Assembly: GCF_011759585.1 (NCBI RefSeq)
Contig: NZ_JAAOYV010000001.1
Location: 806,001-870,000, forward strand
Source of the DNA: Frigoribacterium endophyticum
GTDB taxonomy: Bacteria > Actinomycetota > Actinomycetes > Actinomycetales > Microbacteriaceae
Length of the DNA stretch: 64,000 bases
Direction: 5' to 3'
Positions 7,524-16,477 of the stretch are shown here, piece by piece; within the stretch, counting starts at the first letter, position 1, and every line of letters begins with the position of its first letter. The position numbers were made by a program, and so were the translations under genes. The notes below the pieces were generated by a model that saw only the letters and a list, made by a program, of their open reading frames with translations, made no database searches and was not told the DNA's origin.

Positions 7524-8909
7524 TCAGCGCCCCGCGGCGTGGTGGGCGGCCACCGCGGCCGCGTCGAGCGCGGTGTCGTACACCCGCACCGTGTCGACGT
7601 CGCCCCGGAGGGTGTAGTCGGCCGGCTCGCCGGCCCACGAGGCGAGCGACTCGCGGCCGACCCGCCACGACCCGTCGTAGACCTTGAGGGCGCGGGCGTC
7701 TGCTCGGCTGCCCTGCAGCTCGCCGTCGAGCCAGAGCTCCGTGCTGCCGGGCCGGGACGTGCCGACGGCGTGGTGCCACTCGCCGTCGGTCACCACGCTC
7801 CGCCCGCCGAGCGCGAAGCGGAAGTCGTTCGACCCCTGCACGCCGAAGTGCAGGGTGCCGTCGGCCCCGATGTAGAGGTGGCGGTCCTTGTAGGGCGACG
7901 CGGCGGAGGTGCTCGAGCTGTAGCCGACGATCCTCCCGCCGGCGCTCTCGGTGCGGAACCACGCCTCGACCGAGAAGGTCGAGGGCGCGGGGCCGACCAC
8001 GGTGCTCTGCACGCGGGCGTCCGGGGCGTCGAGGCTCATCGACGGGTCGCCGTCGCAGGGAGCGTCGTTCCGCACCGGGCCGGAGGCCGACCGGCCGAGG
8101 TGCCCGTGACCGCTCTCGTCGCGGACGTCGCCGCCCCGCGGCTCCGAGAAGCCCCAGGCCAGCACGGGGTCGTCGAGCAGCGGGCCGCCGAAGCACGGGA
8201 AGGTCTCGGTCGAGGCCGTGACCGCCGACCCTGTGGTCGCCGAGAAGGCGGCGTCGCTCGTCGTGCCTGCGGCGGCGACCGCCACGACGACCAGCGCACC
8301 CGCGGCGAGGCGCACCGGGCCGGAGGCGCGGGCCGGCTCCCCGACGGAGGGCGCGTCGGTCTCCCACCGCGGAGCGCCGCAGCGGCGGCAGGGCAGCCCC
8401 TGCCGGACGTCGCGGTCGGCGCGCGCGAGCACCGAGATCACCGACGCCGCCGCGACGAGCAGCAGGAGCGGCGCGACGGCGCCCTGTCGCAGCCAGACGC
8501 CGGGCAGGCCCACGGCCGGCACGCGCAGCACGCCCGCGCCGTGGACGGCGGCCGGGGAGACCGGGCTGCTGTCGTCGGCGGCGTTCGCGTCGCCCCGGAG
8601 GCGCAGCCCCTCGTCGCCGGTGCGGACGAGCCGGTGCAGTCGCAGGCGGTCGGCGTGGTCGGGGTCGTCGACGAGGAGCACCTGTCCCGGCACCGCGTCG
8701 GCGCCGTCGATCGGCACGGCCGCGACGACGTCGCCGGTGCGGAGGCGCGGTGCCATCGAGTCGCTCGCGACCGTCGTCACCGCCCACCCGGCGGCGGGGA
8801 GCACGCGCCACAGGGCGAGCAGGGCGACCGTCCAGAGCGCGGTGCGGGCCGCCGTCGCGAGGGCGACCACGGGCAGGTCTCCCGGGCAGGAGCGGACGGG
8901 GTGGGGCAC
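7524..8909 (-). CDS. SipW-like signal peptidase fused to a LamG domain
   Basis: 461-residue membrane protein. Residues 1-160 are an archaeal/SipW-type signal peptidase I: a first helix, SDSM with the catalytic Ser (about 50), LHRLVR with His where bacterial LepB has Lys, RGDAN, and a second helix (about 140-160). After a CRRC pair (about 170) comes a third hydrophobic stretch ending in AAFSATT, and then about 220 residues of LamG/concanavalin-like fold with the usual EAWFRTES, DGEWHHAVG and LWLDG motifs. The AAFSATT segment copies the AAFSDTT cleavage region of the secreted protein encoded just upstream, so the LamG part may be cut loose by its own peptidase. Cotranscription with the upstream tasA-like gene is likely (105-bp gap). 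GTG start, weak ribosome-binding site. Confidence 0.82.
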   Translation of the reverse strand: MPHPVRSCPGDLPVVALATAARTALWTVALLALWRVLPAAGWAVTTVASDSMAPRLRTGDVVAAVPIDGADAVPGQVLLVDDPDHADRLRLHRLVRTGDEGLRLRGDANAADDSSPVSPAAVHGAGVLRVPAVGLPGVWLRQGAVAPLLLLVAAASVISVLARADRDVRQGLPCRRCGAPRWETDAPSVGEPARASGPVRLAAGALVVVAVAAAGTTSDAAFSATTGSAVTASTETFPCFGGPLLDDPVLAWGFSEPRGGDVRDESGHGHLGRSASGPVRNDAPCDGDPSMSLDAPDARVQSTVVGPAPSTFSVEAWFRTESAGGRIVGYSSSTSAASPYKDRHLYIGADGTLHFGVQGSNDFRFALGGRSVVTDGEWHHAVGTSRPGSTELWLDGELQGSRADARALKVYDGSWRVGRESLASWAGEPADYTLRGDVDTVRVYDTALDAAAVAAHHAAGR

Positions 8910-9014
8910 GGGGATCCCTCGGGTGTCGGGCGGGCGCGGGTCGGGAGGACGGCGGTCGGGGCGGCGGCGGGCGCGTGCCGGCGGGGCACTCGGCCGCCGC
9001 CGGCGCGCCGTGGC

Positions 9015-9593
9015 TCAGTCGTTCTGCGCCTCCCAGACGAAGGTCGTCGTCGCCTCCGCCTCCTGCGCGGCGTTCGTCGCGCCGTCGGCGAGGTGGTACG
9101 TGACCCGCCACAGGGAGTCGGTCGTGCCCGCGGGCACGCTCCAGTCGCCCACGCCGTCGGCGAAGGAGGTGGAGGCGGCAAGTTCGGCCAGGGTGCCGCC
9201 GAAGAGGGGCTCGGAATCCGAGATGAACCCCTCGCAGGTCGCTCCCTCGTCACCGCGCTCGACGACGACGACGAGCGACGACCCGAGCTCGTCGAGGTCG
9301 GTGGTGTCGGCCGTGTAGAGCTGCACCGTGCTCGGAGCGCTCGTGTCGGCCGTGACGGTGAGGCAGTTCGACCCGGTGTCGCCGGGCAGCAGGCCGGCGA
9401 CCTCGAAGAGCGCCTGGCCCTCGTCGTCGTCGCTGATCGCGACCTTGCCGGTCGCCCAGCTGTTGCCGGCGTTCTCGGTGGTGTCGGAGAAAGCGGCGTA
9501 CGAGCTGGTGCCGACGACGACGCCGCTGATGACGACGGCGAGGGGGAGGGCGGCGAACGCCGCGAGGCGGGTGGAGCGGGCGGAGAGGTGCAT
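9015..9593 (-). CDS. TasA/CalY-like secreted fibre protein
   Basis: 192-residue exported protein with a SipW-dependent type signal: a hydrophobic core followed by SSYAAFSDTTENAGNSW (about residues 30-46), after which a mature domain starts with GKVAISDDDEG. TasA and CalY of Bacillus form amyloid-like matrix fibres and need the SipW peptidase, here supplied by the next gene. The mature part is acidic and beta-rich, with Cys near 77 and 119 that could form a disulfide. The ATG has an AAGGA site 7 nt upstream and a well-formed promoter at 9650-9678. Whether it forms fibres is inferred from family and context. Confidence 0.75.
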   Translation of the reverse strand: MHLSARSTRLAAFAALPLAVVISGVVVGTSSYAAFSDTTENAGNSWATGKVAISDDDEGQALFEVAGLLPGDTGSNCLTVTADTSAPSTVQLYTADTTDLDELGSSLVVVVERGDEGATCEGFISDSEPLFGGTLAELAASTSFADGVGDWSVPAGTTDSLWRVTYHLADGATNAAQEAEATTTFVWEAQND

Positions 9594-9635
9594 GGGAGTC
9601 CTTCGTCAGCGGCGGGGGCCGGTCGTGGTGAGGGG

Positions 9636-9678
9636 ATGTCGCATCTGACATGCTACGTGACATTCCATATCCTGACAA
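9636..9678 (-). promoter_or_regulatory. Promoter with operator-like repeats for the tasA-sipW unit
   Basis: On the minus strand TTGTCA (9673-9678) and TAGCAT (9650-9655) are spaced by 17 nt, one of the best housekeeping-type promoters in the window. Around the -10, ATGTC-N6-GACAT (9636-9651) forms an inverted repeat and a further GACAT lies at 9658-9662, a plausible repressor site. Confidence 0.6.
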
Positions 9679-9690
9679 CCGCTCAGCGCA

Positions 9691-10767
9691 TCACCGCCCG
9701 GGAGCCGTCCGGCGCGGCCACCGGAAGAGCACGTCCGCCCGCGGCCACCGCGTGACCACGAGGTGGAGGACGGCGCCGATCGAGAGGGCGCCGAGCAGGC
9801 AGAGGGCGACCTCCACGAGCGGAGGCGCTCCGAGCGCCACGCTGAGGTCGTGCCCCGCCTTGACCCCGATGGTGTGCGGCAGGTACCAGGTGATGCTCCG
9901 TCCGCCCACGAGCGCGGGGAAGCGGCCGACCCGTCGACGACCGAGCCAGGTCGCACCCGCGACGAGCGCGACGAACGACCCGGCGACCGGCAGCGCTGCC
10001 CACGGCTGGAAGGCGGGCGAGTCGCCCCCCAGCGCGACCGCCACGGCCGCCGTCGCGGCGACCAGGACCGCGCTCACCAGCACGGCGCCCCGTGATCCGC
10101 AGGCCCGACGGAGGGCGTCGGGTCGACGGCCCGACCAGACGCCCAGGAAGAAGAAGACGGCCATGGCCCAGAACCGGCCGGGCAGGTCGCCGGGGAGCTC
10201 GGGCACGGTCAGCGACGCGAGCGCCGCGCCCGCGGCCAGGAGACCGGGGTGGAGTCGTCGGGCCAGGAGGGCCACCACCCCGAAGATGAGCAGGTAGGCC
10301 AGGAACCAGGTGCCCCACGGCAGGTGCGACGTGGTGTCCGCGACGGCCTCGTCCAGCCGGCCCAGGGCGATGCCCCGGGCGACGTCGACGGCGACGATGA
10401 CCGCGCCCCACACGACGAGGGGCCACAGGACGCTCCGGGCGCGAGCGACCAGGAACGACCGGGCCCCACGACCGACGGTCGCGGGCACCAGGGCCCCCGA
10501 GAGGAACATCAGGAGCGGCATCCGGAACGGCGCGAGGGCGATAGTCACGTCGCGCAGCCACTCCGGCACGTCGGCCGGGTAGAGGATCGCGTGGTGCAGC
10601 GCGACGAGCAGCACGCAGAGGCCCCGGGCGACGTCCACGCCGACCTGCCGGGGCGGCCGGCTCGCTCCGGAGCGTGGCGCCGAGGGTCGGGGAGCGGCAG
10701 GAGGTGCGTCGTCGAGCGGGGCGAGGCGGGTGGGGGAGGCGGGGTCTCGGGGAGCGGGCATGCGCAT
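9691..10767 (-). CDS. Acyltransferase 3 family membrane protein
   Basis: Integral membrane acyltransferase of about 358 residues with some ten hydrophobic segments. The N-terminal VGVDVARGLCVLLVALHHA matches the family start (IDxLRGlAillVvlxH), with the likely catalytic His in ALHHA, and MPLLMFLSGAL follows in the next segment. Such proteins O-acylate cell-surface sugars or lipids using cytoplasmic acyl-CoA. The N-terminal 45 residues are Pro/Arg-rich. ATG 10767 is chosen without a clear ribosome-binding site; GTG 10794 and ATG 10761 are alternatives. The target could be a surface polymer, but nothing nearby settles it. Confidence 0.8.
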   Translation of the reverse strand: MRMPAPRDPASPTRLAPLDDAPPAAPRPSAPRSGASRPPRQVGVDVARGLCVLLVALHHAILYPADVPEWLRDVTIALAPFRMPLLMFLSGALVPATVGRGARSFLVARARSVLWPLVVWGAVIVAVDVARGIALGRLDEAVADTTSHLPWGTWFLAYLLIFGVVALLARRLHPGLLAAGAALASLTVPELPGDLPGRFWAMAVFFFLGVWSGRRPDALRRACGSRGAVLVSAVLVAATAAVAVALGGDSPAFQPWAALPVAGSFVALVAGATWLGRRRVGRFPALVGGRSITWYLPHTIGVKAGHDLSVALGAPPLVEVALCLLGALSIGAVLHLVVTRWPRADVLFRWPRRTAPGR

Positions 10768-10808
10768 CAGGGTCGCCCCGCGCCTCCTCGGCACCCGGCG
10801 CCCGGCAC

Positions 10809-10849
10809 GACGGAGGGCGACGTCGGCTCGGCCGACGTCACCCTCCGTC
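10809..10849. terminator. Strong hairpin terminator of kgd
   Basis: Eighteen-bp stem (10809-10826 with 10832-10849, one mismatch), 5-nt loop, 38 nt beyond the kgd stop. Confidence 0.7.
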
Positions 10850-10886
10850 TCGTCCGCCGTGGTCGGCGGGCTTCACCCCGACGGCG

Positions 10887-13800
10887 CTACAGCGTGAGCG
10901 CCGCCGCGATCAGCTCGGCCTGCTGCGCCGCGCTGGCCTTCGTCGAGCCGGCCGCCGGCGACGCCGAGGCGGGGCGCGACGCGACCCGGATCGGGCGGTC
11001 GAGGTGCTTCTGCAGCTCGAGCACGACGAACGGCCAGGCGCCCTGGTTCTCGGGCTCCTCCTGGGCCCAGACCAGCTCGGCCTGCGGGTAGCGCGACAGC
11101 ACCTCGCGGATCCGCTCCAGCGGCAGCGGGTAGAGCTGCTCGAGGCGCACGAGGGCGACGTCGTCGCCGACGCCGCGCTTGTCGAGCTCGGCCGTAAGGT
11201 CGTAGTGGATCTTGCCCGAGTGCAGCACGATGCGCTTCGTCGCCGACGGGTCGGAGACCCGCGTGCAGTCGAGCACCGGCTCGAAGCGGCCCGAGGTGAA
11301 CGCGTCGACGCCGCTCGTCGCGCCGCGCAGCCGCAGCATCGCCTTCGGGGTGAAGACGACGAGCGGGCGCCGCGGCCGGGCGTAGGCCTGGCGGCGCAGC
11401 AGGTGGAAGTAGGAGGCGGGGGTCGAGGGGCGCGCGACGGTCATGTTGTCCTCCGCGCAGAGCTGCAGGAAGCGCTCCATGCGCGCCGACGAGTGGTCGG
11501 GGCCCTGGCCCTCGTAGCCGTGCGGCAGCAGCAGCACGACGCTGGAGCGCTGGCCCCACTTCTGCTCGGCGCTCGAGATGAACTCGTCGATGACGGTCTG
11601 CGCGCCGTTGCTGAAGTCGCCGAACTGCGCCTCCCACATCACCAGCGCGTCGGCCCGCTCGACCGAGTAGCCGTACTCGAAGGCCATCGCCGCGTACTCG
11701 CTGAGCAGCGAGTCGTAGATCCAGAGCTTCGCCTGGTCGTCGGTGATGTTCTGCAGCGGCAGCCACTCCTGGCCGTTCTCGCGGTCGTGCAGCACGGAGT
11801 GGCGCTGCACGAAGGTGCCGCGACGGCTGTCCTGGCCGGCGAGCCGGACGGGCGTGCCCTCGGTGAGCACCGAGCCCATCGCGAGCAGCTCGGCGAAGGC
11901 CCAGTCGATGCCGCCGGCGCGGCTCATGTCGACGCGCTTGCGCAGCAGCTGCGACAGCTTCGGGTGCACGGAGAAGCCCTCGGGCGGGTTGTCGTGCGCG
12001 TCGCCGATCGCGTGGATGAGGTCGAGCGACACCCCGGTCGTCTCGGGCTCGCCGGTGCAGTCGTCGCGCTGCGACACCGGTCGCTCGAGGTCGTCGACGT
12101 CGCCCGCGTCGTCGGTGACCACCGGCATCGACCCGGTCTGGGCCGCGTGCGTCTCGGCGAAGGCCCGCTCGAGGCGGTCCTGGAAGTCGCGGTGGGCGCC
12201 GTCGTACTCCTCTTGTGTGATGTCGCCGCGGCCGACGAGCGCCTCGGTGTACAGGGTGCGGACGCTGCGCTTGGCCTCGATCAGGTTGTACATCAGCGGC
12301 TGCGTCATCGACGGGTCGTCGCCCTCGTTGTGGCCGCGGCGGCGGTAGCAGACCAGGTCGACGACGACGTCGCGCTTGAACTGCTGGCGGTACGAGAACG
12401 CGAGCTCGGCGACGCGCGCCACGGCCTCGGGGTCGTCGCCGTTGACGTGGAAGACCGGCGCCTGGATCGTCTTCGCGACGTCGGTCGAGTAGACCGAGGT
12501 GCGCGACTCCGACGGCGGGGTGGTGAAGCCGACCTGGTTGTTGATCACGACGTGGATGGTGCCGCCCACGCGGTAGCCGCGCAGCTGCGACATCTGCAGC
12601 GTTTCGACCACGACGCCCTGGCCGGCCATGGCCGCGTCGCCGTGCACCAGCACGGGCAGCGTGGCGAAGACGCCCTTCGGCCCTCTGTCTTGCTTCGCGC
12701 GGACGATGCCCTCGAGCACGCCGTCGCCGGCCTCGAGGTGCGAGGGGTTAGCCGCGAGGTAGACGGGGATGGTCTCGCCGGTCGCGCTCGTGAACTCGCC
12801 CTCGGTGCCGAGGTGGTACTTCACGTCGCCGGAACCCTGGACCGTCTTCGGGTCCTGCGTGCCCTCGAACTCGCGGAAGATCTGGCCGTACGTCTTGCCG
12901 GCGATGTTCGTCAGCACGTTGAGGCGGCCGCGGTGGGCCATGCCGATCGCGACCTCCTCGAGGCCCTCCCGGGCGGCCTGCTGGATGACCGTGTCGAGCA
13001 GGGCGATCGCCGACTCGCCGCCCTCGAGGCTGAAGCGCTTCTGGCCGACGTACTTCGTCTGCAGGAAGGTCTCGAAGGCCTCGGCCTCGTTGAGCTTGGC
13101 GAGGATGCGCATCTGCTCGTCGTGCGACGGCTTCACGTAGGGCACCTCGACGTGCTGCTGCACCCAGGCCCGCTGCGCAGGGTCCTGGATGTGCATGTAC
13201 TCGACGCCGATCGTGCGGCAGTAGGAGTCGCGGAGGATGCCGAGGATGTCGCGCAGCAGGGCGGAGGTGCGGCCCCCGAGGCCCCCCGTGACGAACTCGC
13301 GGTCGAGGTCCCAGAAGGTCAGCCCGTGGCTCTCGATGGCGAGGTCGGGGTGGGTCCGCTGGCGGTACTCGAGCGGGTCGATGTCGGCCATCAGGTGGCC
13401 GCGCACGCGGTAGCTGTTGATGAGCTCCTGCACGCGCGCCGTCTTGCCCACGCGCTCGGCGAGGTTGACGTTGATGTCCGCGTTCCAGTGGATGGGCTCG
13501 TACGGGATGCGGAGGGCCGCGAAGATCTCCTCGTAGAAGCCGCGCTGCCCGATCAGCAGCTCGTTGACCTTCTTGAGGAACTCGCCGGAGCCCGCGCCCT
13601 GGATGACGCGGTGGTCGTAGGTGCTCGTCAGCGTCACGGTCTTGCCGATGCCGAGCTCGACGAGGGTCTTCGACGACGTGCCCTGGAACTCGGCCGGGTA
13701 GTCGAGAGCGCCGGCGCCGATGATCGAGCCGGCCCCCTTCATGAGGCGCGGGACGCTGTGGACGGTGCCGATGCCTCCCGGGTTGGTCAGCGAGATCGTG

Positions 13801-14720
13801 TTGCCCTGGAAGTCCGCCGCCGTGAGCTTGTTGTCGCGGGCCCGGCGGACGACGTCCTCGTAGGCCGACAGGAAGTCGGCGAAGGTCATCTCGTCGGCCT
13901 TCTTGATGCCGGGCACCAGGAGGGCACGGGTGCCGTCCGGCTTCGGGATGTCGATCGCGAGGCCGAGGTTGATGTGCGGGGGAGTGACGACCGAGGGCTT
14001 GCCGTCGACCTCGTCGTAGAAGACGTTCTGGCTCGGGAACTCCTTGAGCGCCTGCACCAGGGCCCAGCCGATGAGGTGCGTGAACGACACCTTGCCGCCG
14101 CGGGCGCGCTTCAGGTGGTTGTTGATGACGATGCGGTTGTCGATCATCAGCTTGGCCGCGACGGTGCGGACGCTGGTCGCGGTGGGCACCGTGAGGCTGG
14201 CGTCCATGTTGGTCGCGAGCGACTTCGCCATGCCGCGGAGGGGGGTGACCACGGCCTCGGGCTCCGGCGTGGGCTCGGCGGCCGGGCGCTTCGGCTCCGG
14301 CGCCTTGGCGGGCGAGTCGGCGGGGATGGGCTTCGCGGAGGGCTCCACCGACGTGGTCTTCGCCGCCTTCTTGCCGGCGGGCGCGGCCGGGGCGGGGGCC
14401 GGGGCCGCGGGCTCGTCCTGGCCGGGGGCGCCGGCGACCTCGTCGGGGACCTGGGCCTGGCCGCCCTCGGTCGAGGCGGGCTCCGGCGCGGCGGGCGTGC
14501 TGGTCGCTGCGCCGGCGGACTGCGGGGCGGAGGCGGCGTCGGCGGCGCCTCCGGCCGGGGTGCCTCCGCCGTCGGCGGGGGTGTACGCCTCGAGGACGGG
14601 CCACCACGACTCGTCGACCGCGTTCTTGTCGACCAGCCACTGCTCGTAGAGCTCGTCGACCAACCACTCGTTGGCGCCGAAGGCACCCTCGTCGGTCGTT
14701 CCCGTCACGTGGCTCGTCAC
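10887..14720 (-). CDS. kgd: Multifunctional 2-oxoglutarate decarboxylase/dehydrogenase E1o-E2o
   Basis: Actinobacterial TCA-cycle enzyme that fuses the succinyltransferase core to the thiamine-diphosphate E1 component; with a partner E2p and Lpd it acts as 2-oxoglutarate dehydrogenase, alone as decarboxylase or carboligase. 1277 residues. Order: N-terminal FGANEWLVDELYEQWL helix, Ala/Pro linker, E2 catalytic domain ending in TSTYDHRVIQG (His about 369), then E1 with VEYMHIQ, GMAHRGRLNVL and ENQGAWPF motifs. No lipoyl domain, as known for this family. GTG 14720 (VTSHVTGTTDEG) is taken as start; the open frame beyond it to 15890 is antisense to guaB1 and not real. Confidence 0.95.
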   Translation of the reverse strand: MTSHVTGTTDEGAFGANEWLVDELYEQWLVDKNAVDESWWPVLEAYTPADGGGTPAGGAADAASAPQSAGAATSTPAAPEPASTEGGQAQVPDEVAGAPGQDEPAAPAPAPAAPAGKKAAKTTSVEPSAKPIPADSPAKAPEPKRPAAEPTPEPEAVVTPLRGMAKSLATNMDASLTVPTATSVRTVAAKLMIDNRIVINNHLKRARGGKVSFTHLIGWALVQALKEFPSQNVFYDEVDGKPSVVTPPHINLGLAIDIPKPDGTRALLVPGIKKADEMTFADFLSAYEDVVRRARDNKLTAADFQGNTISLTNPGGIGTVHSVPRLMKGAGSIIGAGALDYPAEFQGTSSKTLVELGIGKTVTLTSTYDHRVIQGAGSGEFLKKVNELLIGQRGFYEEIFAALRIPYEPIHWNADINVNLAERVGKTARVQELINSYRVRGHLMADIDPLEYRQRTHPDLAIESHGLTFWDLDREFVTGGLGGRTSALLRDILGILRDSYCRTIGVEYMHIQDPAQRAWVQQHVEVPYVKPSHDEQMRILAKLNEAEAFETFLQTKYVGQKRFSLEGGESAIALLDTVIQQAAREGLEEVAIGMAHRGRLNVLTNIAGKTYGQIFREFEGTQDPKTVQGSGDVKYHLGTEGEFTSATGETIPVYLAANPSHLEAGDGVLEGIVRAKQDRGPKGVFATLPVLVHGDAAMAGQGVVVETLQMSQLRGYRVGGTIHVVINNQVGFTTPPSESRTSVYSTDVAKTIQAPVFHVNGDDPEAVARVAELAFSYRQQFKRDVVVDLVCYRRRGHNEGDDPSMTQPLMYNLIEAKRSVRTLYTEALVGRGDITQEEYDGAHRDFQDRLERAFAETHAAQTGSMPVVTDDAGDVDDLERPVSQRDDCTGEPETTGVSLDLIHAIGDAHDNPPEGFSVHPKLSQLLRKRVDMSRAGGIDWAFAELLAMGSVLTEGTPVRLAGQDSRRGTFVQRHSVLHDRENGQEWLPLQNITDDQAKLWIYDSLLSEYAAMAFEYGYSVERADALVMWEAQFGDFSNGAQTVIDEFISSAEQKWGQRSSVVLLLPHGYEGQGPDHSSARMERFLQLCAEDNMTVARPSTPASYFHLLRRQAYARPRRPLVVFTPKAMLRLRGATSGVDAFTSGRFEPVLDCTRVSDPSATKRIVLHSGKIHYDLTAELDKRGVGDDVALVRLEQLYPLPLERIREVLSRYPQAELVWAQEEPENQGAWPFVVLELQKHLDRPIRVASRPASASPAAGSTKASAAQQAELIAAALTL

Positions 14721-14757
14721 AGCCGATCGCCCACTCTCCGTTGATTGTTGATCAGTG

Positions 14758-14790
14758 CGTGGGCAGCGCCGCCCACGGTGCCCCAGCTTA
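14758..14790 (-). promoter_or_regulatory. Promoter and leader hairpin of kgd
   Basis: Minus-strand TAAGCT (14785-14790) would start RNA near 14778, giving a leader of about 58 nt. Immediately downstream a 7-bp stem CGTGGGC/GCCCACG with a 6-nt loop could form in the leader. Confidence 0.35.
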
Positions 14791-14882
14791 AGCGCATCCG
14801 ACCGAGCGCGGGCAGGGCGACCCGCAGGAGGCGCCCCACCGGCGGGCCCGGATCCCACGGAGTCAGCGCGGTCGAGGAGAGC

Positions 14883-14888
14883 TACCGT
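14883..14888 (+). promoter_or_regulatory. Leaderless -10 of guaB1
   Basis: TACCGT, 6 nt, then ATG at 14895. Confidence 0.5.
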
Positions 14889-14894
14889 GGAGCC

Positions 14895-16334
14895 ATGAGG
14901 TTCTACGAGACGACGCCGACCCACGACCTGACGTACTCCGACGTGTTCCTCGTGCCCAGCAGGTCGTCGGTCACGAGCCGCCTCGACGTGAGCCTCGCCC
15001 CGGGCGACGGCACCGGCGCCACGCTGCCGATCGTCTCGGCGAACATGAACTCGGTCACCGGGCCCCGCCTCGCGGCGACCCTCGCCCGACGCGGCGGGCT
15101 CGGCGTCCTGCCGCAGGACATGCCGCTGCAGCAGCTCGACGCGGCCATCCGGTGGGTGAAGGCCCAGCCGGTCGACTACGACACCCCCTACTCGCTCGAC
15201 GCGGGCGAGACCGTCGAGACGGCCCTCCGCAGCGTCCCGGCCGTCGAGGGCCACGGCATCGTGCTGCACGACGGCACCGGCGCGTACCTCGGCTGCATCG
15301 CCGCCTCCCGCCTCGGCACCGCGCCCCGCGACGCCGTGCTCGGCGACCTGCTGCACGGCGCCCTCACCTCCCTCGACGCCGACGACGTCGACGGGCCGCG
15401 CGCCGCCTTCGACCGCATGGTCGCGGCCGAGATTGACTTCGCGCCGGTGCTCCGCCACGGCCGCGTCATCGGCACGGTCAGCCGCAAGAGCGCGCTCCGC
15501 AGCACGCTGTACCGGCCGGCCCTCGACGCCGGGGGTCGCCTCCGCGTGGCCGCCGCCGTCGGCATCACGGGCGACGTCGCCGAGAAGGCGCGGGCGCTCG
15601 CCGCCGCCGGCGTCGACGTGCTCGTGATCGACACCGCGCACGGCGACCAGGACGGCATGATCCGGGCCATCAAGTCGGTCGCGGGCCTCGGGCTCGGCCT
15701 GCCGATCGCCGCCGGCAACGTCGTCACCGAGGAGGCGGTGCGCCACCTCGTCGCCGCCGGGGCCTCCATCGTGAAGGTCGGCGTCGGCCCGGGCGCCATG
15801 TGCACCACCCGCATGATGACCGCGGTCGGCCGCCCCCAGTTCTCGGCCGTGCTCGAGACGGCCGCGGCGGCCCGCGCGCTGGGCGCCCACGTCTGGGCCG
15901 ACGGCGGGGTGCGGTACCCCCGCGACGTGGCCCTCGCGCTCGCCGCGGGCGCCGCCTCCGTCATGATCGGCTCGTGGTTCGCGGGCACGATCGAGGCCCC
16001 CGGCGAGCTCGCGGCCGACGATGAGGGCCGGCTCTACAAGGACAGCTGGGGCATGGCCTCGACGAAGGCCGTGCAGGGCCGCTTCGAGCGGCTCGACCCC
16101 TACGAGCTCGCCCGCAAGACGCTCTTCGCCGAGGGCATCTCGTCGTCGCGCATCTACCTCGACCCGCTCCGCCCCAGCGTCGAGGACCTGCTCGACATGA
16201 TCACCTCCGGCGTCCGCAGCTCGTTCACCTACGCCGGCGCGACGACCCTGCCCGAGTTCGCCGAGCGGGCCCTCGTCGGCGTCCAGTCGGCGGCGGGGTA
16301 CGAGGAGGGCAAGGCGCTGCCGGTCAGCTGGTAG
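14895..16334 (+). CDS. guaB1: GuaB1-type GMP reductase (IMP dehydrogenase family)
   Basis: 479-residue member of the GuaB1 branch of IMP dehydrogenase/GMP reductase; the mycobacterial homologue works as a GMP reductase returning GMP to IMP with NADPH. A TIM barrel is interrupted by a CBS pair (about residues 95-210). The catalytic cysteine lies in KVGVGPGAMCTTRMM (about 302), and NADP/phosphate-loop residues are in ADGGVRYPRDVALALAAGA. The start is set by the leaderless promoter and by agreement with the family N-terminus (MRFY...DLTYSDVFLVPSRSSV). A perfect hairpin overlaps the stop codon. Confidence 0.88.
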   Translation: MRFYETTPTHDLTYSDVFLVPSRSSVTSRLDVSLAPGDGTGATLPIVSANMNSVTGPRLAATLARRGGLGVLPQDMPLQQLDAAIRWVKAQPVDYDTPYSLDAGETVETALRSVPAVEGHGIVLHDGTGAYLGCIAASRLGTAPRDAVLGDLLHGALTSLDADDVDGPRAAFDRMVAAEIDFAPVLRHGRVIGTVSRKSALRSTLYRPALDAGGRLRVAAAVGITGDVAEKARALAAAGVDVLVIDTAHGDQDGMIRAIKSVAGLGLGLPIAAGNVVTEEAVRHLVAAGASIVKVGVGPGAMCTTRMMTAVGRPQFSAVLETAAAARALGAHVWADGGVRYPRDVALALAAGAASVMIGSWFAGTIEAPGELAADDEGRLYKDSWGMASTKAVQGRFERLDPYELARKTLFAEGISSSRIYLDPLRPSVEDLLDMITSGVRSSFTYAGATTLPEFAERALVGVQSAAGYEEGKALPVSW

Positions 16335-16355
16335 CGGACGCGGCCCGCGTCCGCT
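16333..16355 (+). terminator. Hairpin terminator of guaB1
   Basis: Perfect 10-bp stem AGCGGACGCG/CGCGTCCGCT with a 3-nt loop, starting within the TAG stop codon. Confidence 0.65.
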
Positions 16356-16387
16356 CGACAGGTGGGGGCGCGAGCGCCCGCGCGCGG

Positions 16388-16393
16388 TAGGAT
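16388..16393 (+). promoter_or_regulatory. -10 element of the CNNM operon
   Basis: TAGGAT; RNA would start near 16400, 2-3 nt before the small upstream ORF and about 73 nt before the first CNNM gene. Confidence 0.45.
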
Positions 16394-16402
16394 CGCACGC
16401 CT

Positions 16403-16477
16403 ATGGATGACCCTCCGTCCCAGACGACCGCACCCTCCCACCATCTCCCCGCCGAGCGGGGTGACCGCTCCTCGTGA
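16403..16477 (+). CDS. Possible 24-codon leader peptide
   Basis: ATG at 16403 lies just after the predicted RNA start. The 24-residue frame (MDDPPSQ...GDRSS) ends in a TGA that overlaps the GTG start of the next gene as GTGA. The peptide is hydrophilic with two adjacent His. It could act only as a translational coupler for the downstream gene, which has no strong ribosome-binding site of its own. It may equally be chance; only conservation would tell. Confidence 0.35.
   Translation: MDDPPSQTTAPSHHLPAERGDRSS

Noticed and set aside
14721-15890. N-terminal extension of the kgd frame
   Set aside because: It runs antisense through guaB1 and lacks any family similarity; the conserved N-terminus begins at 14720.
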